Positions 1 through 8,049 of a DNA stretch of 61,713 nucleotides are shown piece by piece. The stretch is taken from the NCBI GenBank assembly GCA_964632135.1, contig CAZWEI010000002.1:1-61713 (forward strand), read 5' to 3'. The notes below the pieces were generated by a model, which did not search any database, had not been told where the DNA came from, and saw only the letters and a program-made list of their open reading frames with translations. Made by a program: the position numbers and the translations under genes. The DNA is from JBFMAP01 sp964632135. GTDB taxonomy: Archaea > Micrarchaeota > Micrarchaeia > Burarchaeales > JBFMAP01. Within the stretch, counting starts at the first letter, position 1. Each line of letters opens with the position of its first letter.

Positions 1-44
1 AAAAGCGGACAAATGTCCGGCTAACAAAGGCGGACAGATGTTAG

Positions 45-326
45 GCTACTGTACATGTAACACTTATCTCGAAGGCAGATTTGTACTCGGATCCTGTTCG
101 AGTTGATGAGACGATTAAACGCGCGCTTGAGGAATCAAAAAACGTGAAAAGGAAAAAGCCGAAGAGAAAAACAACTTTTGGGATAGGGCTTCCAAAACCT
201 GGCCGAAAATGCGGGGACGCCGAGTATTTCAAATTTCCAGCGAAGCGCGACGGCCTACACGTGGGGCTTCCTGTCCACGGGCGCGTTAAACAGGACCCGA
301 GAAAAACGTGGCGAATGCCCGTCTAG
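45..326 (+). pseudogene. C-terminal remnant of a receiver-like protein with basic tail
   Basis: The frame is open from 45 (a stop lies at 42-44) and the first usable start is TTG at 81, giving 81 residues. The stretch read as VTLISKADLYSD followed by a helix resembles the last strand and helix of the receiver-like proteins here, for example VTAFFPKINLYKD in the gene at 27822. A Lys/Arg/Pro-rich tail of about 55 residues follows. A similar but out-of-frame segment lies at 1-44, which suggests a decayed or truncated gene. It could still be a real small protein started at TTG. The next gene begins 17 bases downstream on the same strand. Confidence 0.4.
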
Positions 327-343
327 ATGCAGGCGTGGTCTTT

Positions 344-880
344 ATGGTTAGGATATTGCTCATTGATGATGATAAAGAGGAGCGCGACGCAACGAGGAAA
401 ATATTAGAAGAAGCACTGAAAGGCATCGAACACGAGATAGTCGAGGCGGCAGATGGCCGCGCGGGACTCGTGGAATTCAAGAAGGGGAACTTCACTCTGG
501 TTATCACTGATTTCAAAATGGGTGAAATGGACGGGCTCGAGGTGGTGGCGGCAATCCGCGAAAAGGACAAAGTCACCCCGGTAGTTGTTTTTACTGGTAT
601 GATGGATCGCGAATTCGGTGAATTCAAGGACAAAGCGAAGAAAGTTGGCGCAACCGAAGTGTTCAACAAAGCACCGCTGATTCCGTTTATCATTGACAAG
701 AAGGCGAAGGAAGAATTTCAAAACTGCATCTGCAATTTGGCGGAAAGTGGATTCAGCGCGCTGGGCGGACCGAAACATGATGACCAAAATGTACGCGGCT
801 ATATGAAGCGTGAGAGGGACAGGACGCACTATCACCTCCCTCCGCGACAAAAGCGAACTGGGCAGTCTTGTTTTGCGTGA
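344..880 (+). CDS. Canonical response-regulator receiver protein with C-terminal tail
   Basis: A 178-residue CheY-like receiver. It has the acidic pocket (DDD at residues 8-10), the phospho-acceptor Asp56 in ITDFKMGEMDG, the Thr84 in VVFTG and Lys109 in FNKA, so it should accept phosphate. There is no output domain. The last ~55 residues are polar with Arg, His and Pro and look disordered. ATG 344 is preferred to an upstream in-frame ATG at 308 because the receiver fold starts immediately (MVRILLIDDD). The next receiver gene follows within a few bases, so the two are probably co-transcribed. No histidine kinase is present in the window. Of all the receiver-like proteins here, this is the only one with an intact active site. 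Confidence 0.85.
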   Translation: MVRILLIDDDKEERDATRKILEEALKGIEHEIVEAADGRAGLVEFKKGNFTLVITDFKMGEMDGLEVVAAIREKDKVTPVVVFTGMMDREFGEFKDKAKKVGATEVFNKAPLIPFIIDKKAKEEFQNCICNLAESGFSALGGPKHDDQNVRGYMKRERDRTHYHLPPRQKRTGQSCFA

Positions 881-884
881 TTTT

Positions 885-1415
885 GTGGTCAACGAATATT
901 TCATGTTCGCGGTGAGGGTTTCCCGCGACACGAGCCTGCTGGAGCAGGCCACGGAAGTTACCGTGCAGGCGATGCGCGAGATGGACGGCAAGGCGAGCGT
1001 GAACATCAGGGAGGTGCACGTTTTGGATGCCGCGCGTGAGCTGTCCAAGGCAAAACGCGCAGGTATAAATCTGGACCTCGTCATTGTTGCGGTTTCGCAG
1101 TTTTTGACCTCGGACGTGCAGAAGATGATTGTCAACATTCGGGGCGCTGACCCGCTTTTGCCTATCTTCGCGATAACCGAAGGGATGGAAAAGAAGTTTT
1201 TGGAGGAAATGGGCGTCGTAGTTTTTGATAAAACATATCTGACGGCATTCGGAGGCAACGAGATTAAAAAAAAGATCAAGGAGAAGGTAGGTTATGCCAG
1301 AAAACAGAGAGTAAACTTGGCGAACGAGAGCGGTTCGGGAATCGCAAAAAATCTTGGCTATCCGAGCGGTGGCGGCTCGGGGCCGTCTCAAGGAAAGCAT
1401 AAATTACGCTTCTGA
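885..1415 (+). CDS. Degenerate receiver-like protein
   Basis: About 176 residues from GTG 885, four bases after the previous stop; an alternative GTG at 810 overlaps the upstream gene. The core reads as alternating strand and helix (LDLVIVAVSQ, LLPIFAITEG, VVVFDKTYL), the order of a receiver domain. The usual Asp phosphorylation site is absent: the position after the third strand reads VAVSQF. A Gly/Ser-rich tail (about residues 145-176) ends in basic residues. It is probably a phosphorylation-independent partner or sensor made together with the canonical receiver upstream. The 3' end overlaps the convergent cutA gene by 12 bases. Confidence 0.6.
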   Translation: MVNEYFMFAVRVSRDTSLLEQATEVTVQAMREMDGKASVNIREVHVLDAARELSKAKRAGINLDLVIVAVSQFLTSDVQKMIVNIRGADPLLPIFAITEGMEKKFLEEMGVVVFDKTYLTAFGGNEIKKKIKEKVGYARKQRVNLANESGSGIAKNLGYPSGGGSGPSQGKHKLRF

Positions 1416-1730
1416 GTTCTCCTCCACCCACCTAAGATATTTTTCATACCCGCGCGCAACCGGAATAACAAAAATCGCCGGCAGTTTGTATGGGTGAAGT
1501 TTGCGCACGCGCGCCTCGATTTTTTTGTAATTTTTCTCGCTGGTCTTCACGAGCGCCACGCATTCGTTTGTTTTTTCGATTTTGTTTTTCCATCGGTAAA
1601 TCGAGCGGATTGGAAAAATGTTCGCGCACGCTGCAAGTTTTTCGCGGACGAGCGTCTCGCAGATGCGTGTGGCGGATTTCTTGTTTGGGAACGTTATGTA
1701 AACGAGAATCAACGAATCACCCGCTCGCAT
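1404..1730 (-). CDS. cutA: CutA1 divalent-cation tolerance protein
   Basis: A 108-residue protein matching the CutA family along its whole length. It has the typical start (ILVYITFPNKKSA), LVREKLAACANIFPIRSIYRWKNKI, and the C-terminal YLRWVEEN. CutA proteins are cytoplasmic trimers with a ferredoxin-like fold, linked to copper and other metal tolerance, although the biochemical role remains unclear. Length is normal for the family. It is convergent with the receiver genes and lies next to a divergent-facing regulator; nothing suggests metal regulation locally. Confidence 0.92.
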   Translation of the reverse strand: MRAGDSLILVYITFPNKKSATRICETLVREKLAACANIFPIRSIYRWKNKIEKTNECVALVKTSEKNYKKIEARVRKLHPYKLPAIFVIPVARGYEKYLRWVEENSEA

Positions 1731-1743
1731 CGCGTTTATTTTT

Positions 1744-2274
1744 TTATTTTTTCCTGCTGCGCGCGTCGTCCACTGCCGCGAGCCACGAATCCCCGATCTT
1801 CATCAGGTAATTCCCGAACGTCTTGCTGAGCGAGATTGTCATCGGCCTGTACTTGCGCCTGCTCTCCTCTGCGATAATTGTTTCGCGCTCAACCTTCAGC
1901 ATCCCAACCCTCTTCAGCCTCGGGAGCACGCGGTTGTAGAACGTCGCCTTTGAAACATTGTTCTGGATTACAAACGCGTTTATCTCGTGCCCGCGCATCG
2001 AGATTTTCTCTGCGAGAAGTGTCATGAACACGAGCGCGGTCTCGTTGTATTTCCTCTGGTACCGCTTCGGGAAGACGAAATTCATTACCTCCTCGAGGCT
2101 CCACAAATTCCGAGTAAGCGTCTCCTCCTTGTCCTGGAACGCGCGCAACTCCTCGCTGTAATGCGCAGGCAGGTAAAGGGAATCACCAGATGGGATTCCG
2201 CGCGACGCGATCTCTTTCTTCTTCTGCTCGCCCGCTGGCTGCACGCTAGCCTGCGCTTCTTCTGGCTCGCCCAT
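1744..2274 (-). CDS. Winged-helix DNA-binding protein
   Basis: A 176-residue protein. A Gln/Lys-rich N-terminal tail (1-30) is followed by a helical region containing NETALVFMTLLAEKISMRGHEINAFVIQNNVSKATFYNRVLPRLKRVGMLKVERE, which reads as a winged helix-turn-helix: a recognition helix near residues 105-120 and a wing. This suggests a transcription regulator. It is transcribed away from the long helical protein at 2408 and could share a control region with it (2275-2407). I do not recognise a specific family or ligand-binding domain. Confidence 0.6.
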   Translation of the reverse strand: MGEPEEAQASVQPAGEQKKKEIASRGIPSGDSLYLPAHYSEELRAFQDKEETLTRNLWSLEEVMNFVFPKRYQRKYNETALVFMTLLAEKISMRGHEINAFVIQNNVSKATFYNRVLPRLKRVGMLKVERETIIAEESRRKYRPMTISLSKTFGNYLMKIGDSWLAAVDDARSRKK

Positions 2275-2376
2275 GAGTTATTATCACAGTAAACCTCTTA
2301 TAAACCTATCGATTCGCGCGAATTTCGTATGCGCGCGGGTGCAAATTTATGTGCATTTTCGACGTAAAGCGAGGGG

Positions 2377-2410
2377 TTTATATATCTGAAATGCATATAT
2401 TATTGGCATG
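2377..2410 (+). promoter_or_regulatory. Promoter of the 826-residue protein (leaderless variant of the shared core)
   Basis: A TATA box (TTTATATATC, 2378-2387) lies about 26 bases before the ATG at 2408, so the mRNA should be leaderless. GCATAT at 2393-2398 sits at the same distance from the predicted start site as GCATAA in the eight promoters described below, but the CTTATTCT block is missing. Confidence 0.5.
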
Positions 2411-4888
2411 TCCTTTCAGTCTTTACATTATCAGCCTGGAGCTGAAGCAGTGCAAACTCAAGGGGTAGCTGCGCGTCTAGCCTTTGAGAGGCACAAGAAA
2501 GTAGCGGACAAACTCCGAGGCGTGCGGATGGGTGTGGCCGGCGATGTAGGAGAGGAACTTACAAATCTGACGCAAATCGCACGCGCACTAGCTCAACATA
2601 TAACGAAAGACAGGACGTTTGAAAACGGACAGTTTAACATCGAGCTTGTTGGGGATTTGGGGAAACCTCCGAAGGAACTTGTAACTGATACTGTCAGACT
2701 TCTTGTGCTTGGTGGGGAGAAGTATTATCCGGTGGGGTATGGTGTAAAATCAATACCCTCGACTGCATGGGAGGGTTTGGCAAAACTTGGCAGCGTGTCC
2801 CGTACTGAATCGTATAGGCTAGGGCTCAGTCGAGAGAAGTTGCTGGAGAGGTTGGGTGAAATTGAAACGGAAATCGACGAATTGAAAAAGAAAAAAACCA
2901 AAACGGATAAAACTAGTGGCGAGTTCCTTGAAAATACGGTTGGGCTTGTCAGGGCTCTGCGTGAGCGCGCCGAGGTTGTGGAGGAGATACGACGTATAGC
3001 CACAAACATGCGTGTTAAAGGTGCGGACATAGACGCGCATCTGAGTGAGATAAACAGAATCGCTAGAGAGTTGTCCATAAAGATGGATGGCAGTGTAAAC
3101 CCGAGTATAGAAAACCATAAAGAAAAAATGAGGAAAGTGGTGGAACATTCGTGGCCTATTGATTTGAGAGATATCAAACCGCTTTTATACGCCGTCAACA
3201 ACATCGGAAAAGAAGAAGAAAAGCTCGAGAAACTGAAGAAACTGGAAACATTCACAAACGCGTATTTGGACATAGAGGAGAGGAACCTTGGCCGGGATCA
3301 TCTGACGGGAATGAGCAGGCGTGTCGCCAATTTGATAGACGCGTTTGAGATAGAGTGCGAATGCTACCAGAATTGCATTCAGAACCTGCACCAGCAGTGC
3401 ATACAGGATAGACTGCTGGTATTCGTGGGGGATAAACTGGACACCCTTGGAAAGCAGGTTGGGGGGATTAGGAAAAAAATAAACGCCTTGGAGGAGTTGG
3501 CAGCAGAAACAAGTTTGGAGGAGAGATTTGAGCTCCTCTACGAAATAGCAAAGCTTCGGTCTGCATTGTTGAAGAGCGTTTATGATTTGTATAATGAAAC
3601 GTGGAAATTGAGCAAGGATAAACGCCGAGAAAAGAAGTATGGGTATATTCTAGACGAACTGAGTAGAATTTTCTTGGGGTTCGCGTCCGTCACTCCGGAC
3701 AAGGAAATGAAGTTGTGGGAGGGCGTTCTCGGTGATTTTGGTAGAGAATTAAAGAAAACGAGAAAGTTGCGTTATTTGAAAAAGAAGATAAAGGCATATA
3801 ACGCTCACCTAAAAAGCGCAGGGCCTCTTGAGACGGAAATAAAGAGAGAGTATGTGGGCTCTAGGGGCGTGTGGAAGGGAGAAATAAAGACGCTCAAGAC
3901 GGAGCTGGAGACCGCGATAAATAACTTAAAGGAAGACGCACCGATTTTGGGTTATTGCCTGACGACGGCAAACCGCGAGTTACAGCTACACAGCCAACAC
4001 AAGCTAAGGAGACGCCTACACGAAGATGCTAGAGTATATATCACACCTGAGAAGATGGCAGAGGCGCTGTATTTGGCCGTAAATGTGAGTGAAAAAAGCG
4101 AAATAACGCATTTGCAGGATAGGCTGGTCTCGTGCAATGAAAAGATAGGGGTCCTTTTTGAAAAAATAGGGGTTGATTTCTGGAATTGGGCCCGTAACTA
4201 CGAGCACATATACGGGGAACAGACGCTGTTTGACACGGTATGGTCTGATATTATGCATAAAAAAACGGAGAAAACAATACGTGTCAGATATGAACCTAGA
4301 GTCATGGATGGCGTGCGTGGCGTTATGCTCTCCTCTGAGGTTATACCCGAGCTTTTTGTTCCATTCACTGGCCGTCCAAGCACAGAAGTTATCAATAGTG
4401 CCAACATCCTTCATGGGGTTAAGGATCAGGCGATAGGGGATAAAGTTCCCCTCGAATGGTTGGATGCAAGTCTAGAGGCCTATGGAAAAGGCAGATACGC
4501 GCGGTTTGTGGATTTCGTGTCTAACAACTTAGAAGAGCACAGCAAGACGCACGAAAAACTTGTTAAAAACGAAAATGATCTTTTGATTCTAGTTTCCCTA
4601 GCAAGCAGAAGGTTGCTCAATGGATTTACAACCGCGGATTTTGGAGAGAGCCCGCCGATGATTTTGGGTGGGGAGAACACCTTCGAACAAATAATGCGAA
4701 CGCGGGTGTTGAAAGACAAATACAAGTACGATCTTCTCTCGCTAGAAGCCGAGAAGTTCTGCATGGTAGGACTTGTTTCGTGCGTTCTGGATGAAGTACA
4801 CAGGCGCATAAATAGCAGTATTGCTGATGGCCTTAATACGATTTCGAAGAGGCTTGATAGGATGCGTGAGGATGTTGCAGATGCCTAG
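2408..4888 (+). CDS. Large helical/coiled-coil protein, unknown function
   Basis: An 826-residue protein almost entirely of charged helices, with several heptad-like stretches (for example residues 145-175 with KKKKTKTDK, and 260-285). There is no signal peptide, membrane segment, Walker motif or other catalytic signature that I can see. It begins at the likely transcript start (leaderless). The stop overlaps the start of a winged-helix protein (ATGCCTAG), so the two are one operon and probably act together. A DNA-organising or scaffold role is possible, by loose analogy with condensin-like long helical proteins that pair with winged-helix subunits, but this is inference only. Confidence 0.75.
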   Translation: MSFQSLHYQPGAEAVQTQGVAARLAFERHKKVADKLRGVRMGVAGDVGEELTNLTQIARALAQHITKDRTFENGQFNIELVGDLGKPPKELVTDTVRLLVLGGEKYYPVGYGVKSIPSTAWEGLAKLGSVSRTESYRLGLSREKLLERLGEIETEIDELKKKKTKTDKTSGEFLENTVGLVRALRERAEVVEEIRRIATNMRVKGADIDAHLSEINRIARELSIKMDGSVNPSIENHKEKMRKVVEHSWPIDLRDIKPLLYAVNNIGKEEEKLEKLKKLETFTNAYLDIEERNLGRDHLTGMSRRVANLIDAFEIECECYQNCIQNLHQQCIQDRLLVFVGDKLDTLGKQVGGIRKKINALEELAAETSLEERFELLYEIAKLRSALLKSVYDLYNETWKLSKDKRREKKYGYILDELSRIFLGFASVTPDKEMKLWEGVLGDFGRELKKTRKLRYLKKKIKAYNAHLKSAGPLETEIKREYVGSRGVWKGEIKTLKTELETAINNLKEDAPILGYCLTTANRELQLHSQHKLRRRLHEDARVYITPEKMAEALYLAVNVSEKSEITHLQDRLVSCNEKIGVLFEKIGVDFWNWARNYEHIYGEQTLFDTVWSDIMHKKTEKTIRVRYEPRVMDGVRGVMLSSEVIPELFVPFTGRPSTEVINSANILHGVKDQAIGDKVPLEWLDASLEAYGKGRYARFVDFVSNNLEEHSKTHEKLVKNENDLLILVSLASRRLLNGFTTADFGESPPMILGGENTFEQIMRTRVLKDKYKYDLLSLEAEKFCMVGLVSCVLDEVHRRINSSIADGLNTISKRLDRMREDVADA

Positions 4889-5303
4889 CAAAACCGCCTG
4901 GAAAAAGATTCAGCACTTTCCTACTGCGGGGATAGTGAGAACGGGGGAGGTTGAGAAGAGACCAGATGCATTTGAACAGGAGAAAATCCGCCGAATCTTG
5001 GAGGAGATACGGACTGGCGAACGCGAGAAAAAAGCGCAGGGCGTTTCTGTTGAATATCTCGCGCAGAAATTGGGGTACGTTTCACGCGGTTATCGTAGAT
5101 TTAACGTAGTGACGAGAAGGAAAGTGCTGCAGGGGGCGTGGGATAAGATGCTGTCGCATATAACGGATGCGGTTTATGTTGGATTTATAAAAGTTAAAAC
5201 TAGTCCAGGGGGGAGAAACATCGTACTAATGCTTACGCCGAAGGGCGAGCGTTTTCTCGCGTCGCATGATGTAGATGTGCAAAAATCCATTAAAAAGCAA
5301 TAG
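4881..5303 (+). CDS. Winged-helix protein coupled to the long helical protein
   Basis: About 140 residues from ATG 4881, preceded by GAGG at the right distance and overlapping the upstream stop. Residues 45-65 (VSVEYLAQKLGYVSRGYRRF) look like a helix-turn-helix. The C-terminal part ends in the wing-like VLMLTPKGERFLASHD, common in archaeal winged-helix regulators. Translational coupling to the 826-residue protein suggests a subunit or regulator of it. An upstream ATG at 4872 is also possible. Confidence 0.6.
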   Translation: MPSKTAWKKIQHFPTAGIVRTGEVEKRPDAFEQEKIRRILEEIRTGEREKKAQGVSVEYLAQKLGYVSRGYRRFNVVTRRKVLQGAWDKMLSHITDAVYVGFIKVKTSPGGRNIVLMLTPKGERFLASHDVDVQKSIKKQ

Positions 5304-5364
5304 TTTAAAAACCCGCGCGCAAAAACTACTTTTCACAGGCGACAAAAGGCGAGAGGTAATCTAT

Positions 5365-5529
5365 ATGGACCACGGAATCTTCATGAGATGCGAAATTTGC
5401 AAGAGGGACATTCCCTCTCGCGCGGAAAAAATAAGCAAACTAGATTTGGAGGGGTATTCCCACACATTCTGCAAAATATGCTACGCAAATGCGGATGCTG
5501 TGAACGCGGCACTTAATGGAAAGAAATGA
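5365..5529 (+). CDS. Small zinc-finger protein (two CxxC)
   Basis: A 54-residue protein with CEIC (Cys9, Cys12) and CKIC (Cys36, Cys39), a four-cysteine zinc site separated by a short basic segment. The ATG at 5365 follows GAGAGG at a workable distance. A TATA-like TTTAAAAA lies near 5305. Small zinc proteins of this type are common in archaea; the role is unknown. Nothing in the neighbourhood points to a partner. Confidence 0.65.
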   Translation: MDHGIFMRCEICKRDIPSRAEKISKLDLEGYSHTFCKICYANADAVNAALNGKK

Positions 5530-5549
5530 GGCGATGGCACGCGTGACTG

Positions 5550-5598
5550 ATTTGCGCATGCGCGCAAATGGTCCATTTTTCGCGGAGGCGAAAAATTG
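5550..5598. repeat. Paired-hairpin palindromic repeat, copy 1
   Basis: Two hairpins of the type ATTT-stem-loop-AAAT (5550-5569 and 5575-5596) are separated by GGTCC and followed by TGG. This is the general plan of the repeat family: CCA, hairpin, GGACC, hairpin, TGG. The copy lies between genes, and its end supplies the GGAG ribosome-site-like sequence and TTG start of the next ORF. Confidence 0.8.
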
Positions 5599-5862
5599 GA
5601 AGGAAAACGACGCGGATTTTATTTGATGGTGTTCGGCGTGCTCCTCGTTATTTTCGGCTTGAGGATGTACATGGACCCGCGCATTTTTGTCATTCTTCTC
5701 GGCGTGGTGTTTTATCTGATTGGTGTAGATAACTACCTTCTAGCGAATTTCAAGGAAAGCATAATTGAAGAGGTCAGGGGCGAGCTCGGGAAGAAAAAGG
5801 CGCAATTTTTGCTACGCAAAAATGCGCATTTGCGCGGAGCGCAAATTGCGCGCGAAAGATAG
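5596..5862 (+). CDS. Small two-helix membrane protein bounded by repeats
   Basis: An 88-residue protein. The hydrophobic stretches FYLMVFGVLLVIFGLRMYM and FVILLGVVFYLIGV form two likely membrane helices. The C-terminal ~25 residues (from KKKAQFLLRK) are encoded by a palindromic repeat, and the TTG start at 5596 lies at the end of another copy. The start is therefore uncertain; ATG 5626 would remove part of the first helix. Function is unknown. Confidence 0.5.
   Translation: MEGKRRGFYLMVFGVLLVIFGLRMYMDPRIFVILLGVVFYLIGVDNYLLANFKESIIEEVRGELGKKKAQFLLRKNAHLRGAQIARER
5800..5851. repeat. Paired-hairpin palindromic repeat, copy 2 (in frame)
   Basis: The order is GCGCA, ATTTTTGC-TAC-GCAAAAAT, GCGC, ATTTGCGC-GGA-GCGCAAAT, TGCGC (5800-5851). 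The plan matches copy 1 but the joint is GCGC rather than GGACC. It lies inside and in frame with the end of the small membrane protein gene. Confidence 0.8.
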
Positions 5863-5873
5863 GATACATAAAC

Positions 5874-5904
5874 TTTTTTAGAAATGCTAAGATTATGTTG
5901 GTTT
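5874..5904. repeat. Short dispersed motif with TTTTAG/CTAA arms (copy 1)
   Basis: The motif TTTTAGAAATGCTAA plus a following ATTATGTTGG recurs in inverted orientation at 9220-9250 with about 3 changes. The TTTTAG and CTAA(A) arms can pair. Both copies lie just 3' of plus-strand genes, so it may act as a terminator or processing signal. The rest of the 5863-6068 gap shows nothing clear beyond a TATA-like sequence near 6025. Confidence 0.4.
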
Positions 5905-6068
5905 ATTTGGAAACCGCCTAACAAAAAGGGCGTGGTTTAAATACGCGCGCAGTGCAGGCAATGGAAAATGTCAGAAGGCGGATGCGTGAAATAAACTTCT
6001 TTTGGCGCGCTCGCGGACAGTTAAGTATATATAATTTCGAGGGAGTTAAAGAGGTGAAGATGATCTGA

Positions 6069-6734
6069 TTGAGAGGTCTAGTTTTGATTGCATTGATTGT
6101 TCTGATGCCTGCCGTAGTAGCAGGCTTGATAGAGGTACGTTACGTTATTTCTCAACCTCCGGCGCCCGTGGTTTGTGATGTTTTGGAGATTGGTTATTCA
6201 CTTAGTGGCAACGGAACGTATTTTGCTGGAGATAAAATTTTTATAAAAAACATGAGCGTAAGAAATTTACAAGAATTTGACGCAGTAAAGAATATTGAAG
6301 TTAGTGTGGATGTTGTCCAATACCCAGCACGGAATCGGTTTCATCTTAAATCGTTCAATATAACGGCGTTAGGGGGTAAGGAAACGTATATTGTTCCTTA
6401 TGAAAATTATGCTGAAGAACGAGATGGAATTGTGGGTAATTCGTTTAAGATAGAGGAAGGGGGCCGGTACTATCTCGACTTTTTGGTAAGCGGTAATGAA
6501 GAACCGTGCAGATCAGAGTTGTTTAATATATCCACTAGTTATACCAACGAATCTGAAAAAGAAGATTTGTGGCGACAGTTAACAAAACCAGAGACTATTG
6601 CACAGGGCATTATCGGTGTTGTTGTTGCTGGCATCGCCATCATTCTTGAGGTTGTTTTTAAAATTTTTAGTAGAGGGTTGTCGTGGATAATTTCGCGCGC
6701 CAAAAAAATGTTAAGTAGAACCGCGCGTAAGTAA
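6069..6734 (+). CDS. Secreted, C-terminally membrane-anchored protein, unknown
   Basis: A 221-residue protein starting at TTG 6069. An N-terminal signal peptide (LVLIALIVLMPAVVAG) is followed by an extracellular domain with several NxT/S sites, a membrane helix (IAQGIIGVVVAGIAIILEVVF, near 175-195) and a short basic cytoplasmic tail. The DNA is noticeably richer in A+T than flanking genes, which may indicate recent acquisition. GAGGTG lies upstream at 6052. I do not recognise a family. Confidence 0.6.
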   Translation: MRGLVLIALIVLMPAVVAGLIEVRYVISQPPAPVVCDVLEIGYSLSGNGTYFAGDKIFIKNMSVRNLQEFDAVKNIEVSVDVVQYPARNRFHLKSFNITALGGKETYIVPYENYAEERDGIVGNSFKIEEGGRYYLDFLVSGNEEPCRSELFNISTSYTNESEKEDLWRQLTKPETIAQGIIGVVVAGIAIILEVVFKIFSRGLSWIISRAKKMLSRTARK

Positions 6735-6978
6735 ACCTTCTTTTTAATTTTTATTCTATCAGTAAACCCAACGCGCGCAAAAATGGGGTTTTTCACATCT
6801 TTCGTGGTTTATGGTCGCGCAGGCATTCCTCCACCATCAAAATAATCCAATCAATATCGTGACGATGAACCGCGGGGCGGGGTTCGCTTTTGTGGAGCGC
6901 GCTCGGGTTTATTGAAATTGTAATTTTGGTGCGCGTGCGGTGTATTGGAATGATGTTTTTTGTGGAGGCGTGGTTCGT
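6735..6978. other. Intergenic stretch without a recognised gene
   Basis: A T-rich tract at 6739-6760 (CTTCTTTTTAATTTTTATTC) could terminate the plus-strand gene before it. The remaining bases up to the convergent phosphoesterase show no convincing ORF, RNA gene or repeat. Confidence 0.4.
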
Positions 6979-7908
6979 TTAAATTTGGAACCGTTTTACT
7001 GCGTACAGATCTCGTGTGTCAAATATTATAACCCACGGCGAGTCTGGTTTTGGATCGTTTCCAACTGCAACGCACGTGCTCGCGTCTATGTTTATTTTGA
7101 ACACTCCAGAGTATTCAACAGTCCAGTGCATATGGCCGCTGAGCGTGAGGAGTGGCTGGAGATGAAGAATGAAATCGTAAATCGCCTGGCTGCCTGCGTG
7201 ATTTTTATCATCCGCAAAATCAATTGCCTCATCGCCTTTGCCCAACGGCGGCGCGTGGAAAACATAAATTGTGTTCTTGGGGTCTTTTGTGTAAAGCTCC
7301 TGCTCGAGATGTTTGCCTATGCTCAAACTATCGTGAAGGTGGAACTGCATCCTAACCAAATCGCTTCCTTCGCTTTTGTATCCCTCGACAGGAACGCCAT
7401 CGAGATAAAGTTTTGTGGAATAGGCGCCTAAATCGTGCGGCGGGTCTGGTTTTTCCCAATCCTTGAAACGAATGGCGTCTGGATGAGAGATGGGCACATA
7501 GGAACAGCCGACGATGCGCCGATTGTTGATGTGCGCATCCTTGTCATGCAAAAGATGGAAGACCTTGCCGTCGACTTCCTTGTCCTTGAGCAGTTCGAGA
7601 TGCGATTTCGCATCGTCGTTCCCAAGCATCAGCAGTATTTTGCGGTCCTTGTTTTTCTCGTGGAAGCGTATTAGAAGCGGGAGAAGTTCGTTTTCCAAGA
7701 ACGCACGCTGTCTAGTTATCAGTTTGCTGTTTTCCACGCGTGCCGGCTTCCCCACAAGCTGGCCGCTTCCTATGTTCTTCGGGAGGAGGTCGCCGCCAAA
7801 AATGAAGGCCGCGAGGTCGTTTTTCCGCATGTAGTCAAGCGAGCGCAGGAATTGCTCTAGGTTGCCGTGGTTGTCAGAAGTAAAACCTACCCGCATGCGT
7901 TGTCTCAT
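6979..7908 (-). CDS. Calcineurin-like metallophosphoesterase
   Basis: A 309-residue cytoplasmic hydrolase of the metallophosphoesterase superfamily. The five metal-site motifs occur in order: TSDNHGN (DxH-type, with Asn), GGDLLP, MLGNDD (GND), FHAPP and SGHMH (GHxH). The substrate cannot be predicted; relatives cleave nucleotides, phosphoproteins or other phosphoesters. It is divergent from the HEAT-like gene at 8050. Met5 is an alternative start. Confidence 0.85.
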   Translation of the reverse strand: MRQRMRVGFTSDNHGNLEQFLRSLDYMRKNDLAAFIFGGDLLPKNIGSGQLVGKPARVENSKLITRQRAFLENELLPLLIRFHEKNKDRKILLMLGNDDAKSHLELLKDKEVDGKVFHLLHDKDAHINNRRIVGCSYVPISHPDAIRFKDWEKPDPPHDLGAYSTKLYLDGVPVEGYKSEGSDLVRMQFHLHDSLSIGKHLEQELYTKDPKNTIYVFHAPPLGKGDEAIDFADDKNHAGSQAIYDFILHLQPLLTLSGHMHWTVEYSGVFKINIDASTCVAVGNDPKPDSPWVIIFDTRDLYAVKRFQI

Positions 7909-7956
7909 AAGATATATGTATTTGCAGGCGCGCGTATTTAATGGTTGGTTATAAAT

Positions 7957-7973
7957 GCTAAGTATATTTTAGC
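7957..7973. repeat. Inverted repeat GCTAA..TTAGC in a divergent promoter region
   Basis: GCTAA and TTAGC arms flank ATATT-rich sequence between the divergent phosphoesterase and HEAT-like genes. It resembles the motif at 5874 and 9220. It might be a protein-binding site or a hairpin. Confidence 0.3.
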
Positions 7974-7999
7974 GTTTCTAAGAAAGTGTTGGAAGAATG

Positions 8000-8049
8000 T
8001 TAATATACCTGTGCGCGCATAACAATTAATCTTATTCTGGAGTGGTTTT
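8000..8049 (+). promoter_or_regulatory. Shared extended promoter, copy a
   Basis: TATA-like TTAATATAC (8000-8008), GCATAA at 8017-8022, then 8 bases, CTTATTCT at 8031-8038, then GGAGTGG and GTG start at 8050. The distance from TATA centre to the predicted start site is about 26 bases. Confidence 0.75.

Noticed and set aside
404..1279. Long minus-strand ORFs (404-1279, 753-1400) opposite the receiver genes
   Set aside because: They are shadows of the plus-strand receiver genes; the translations have no domain pattern and the coding-strand products are clearly receiver-like.
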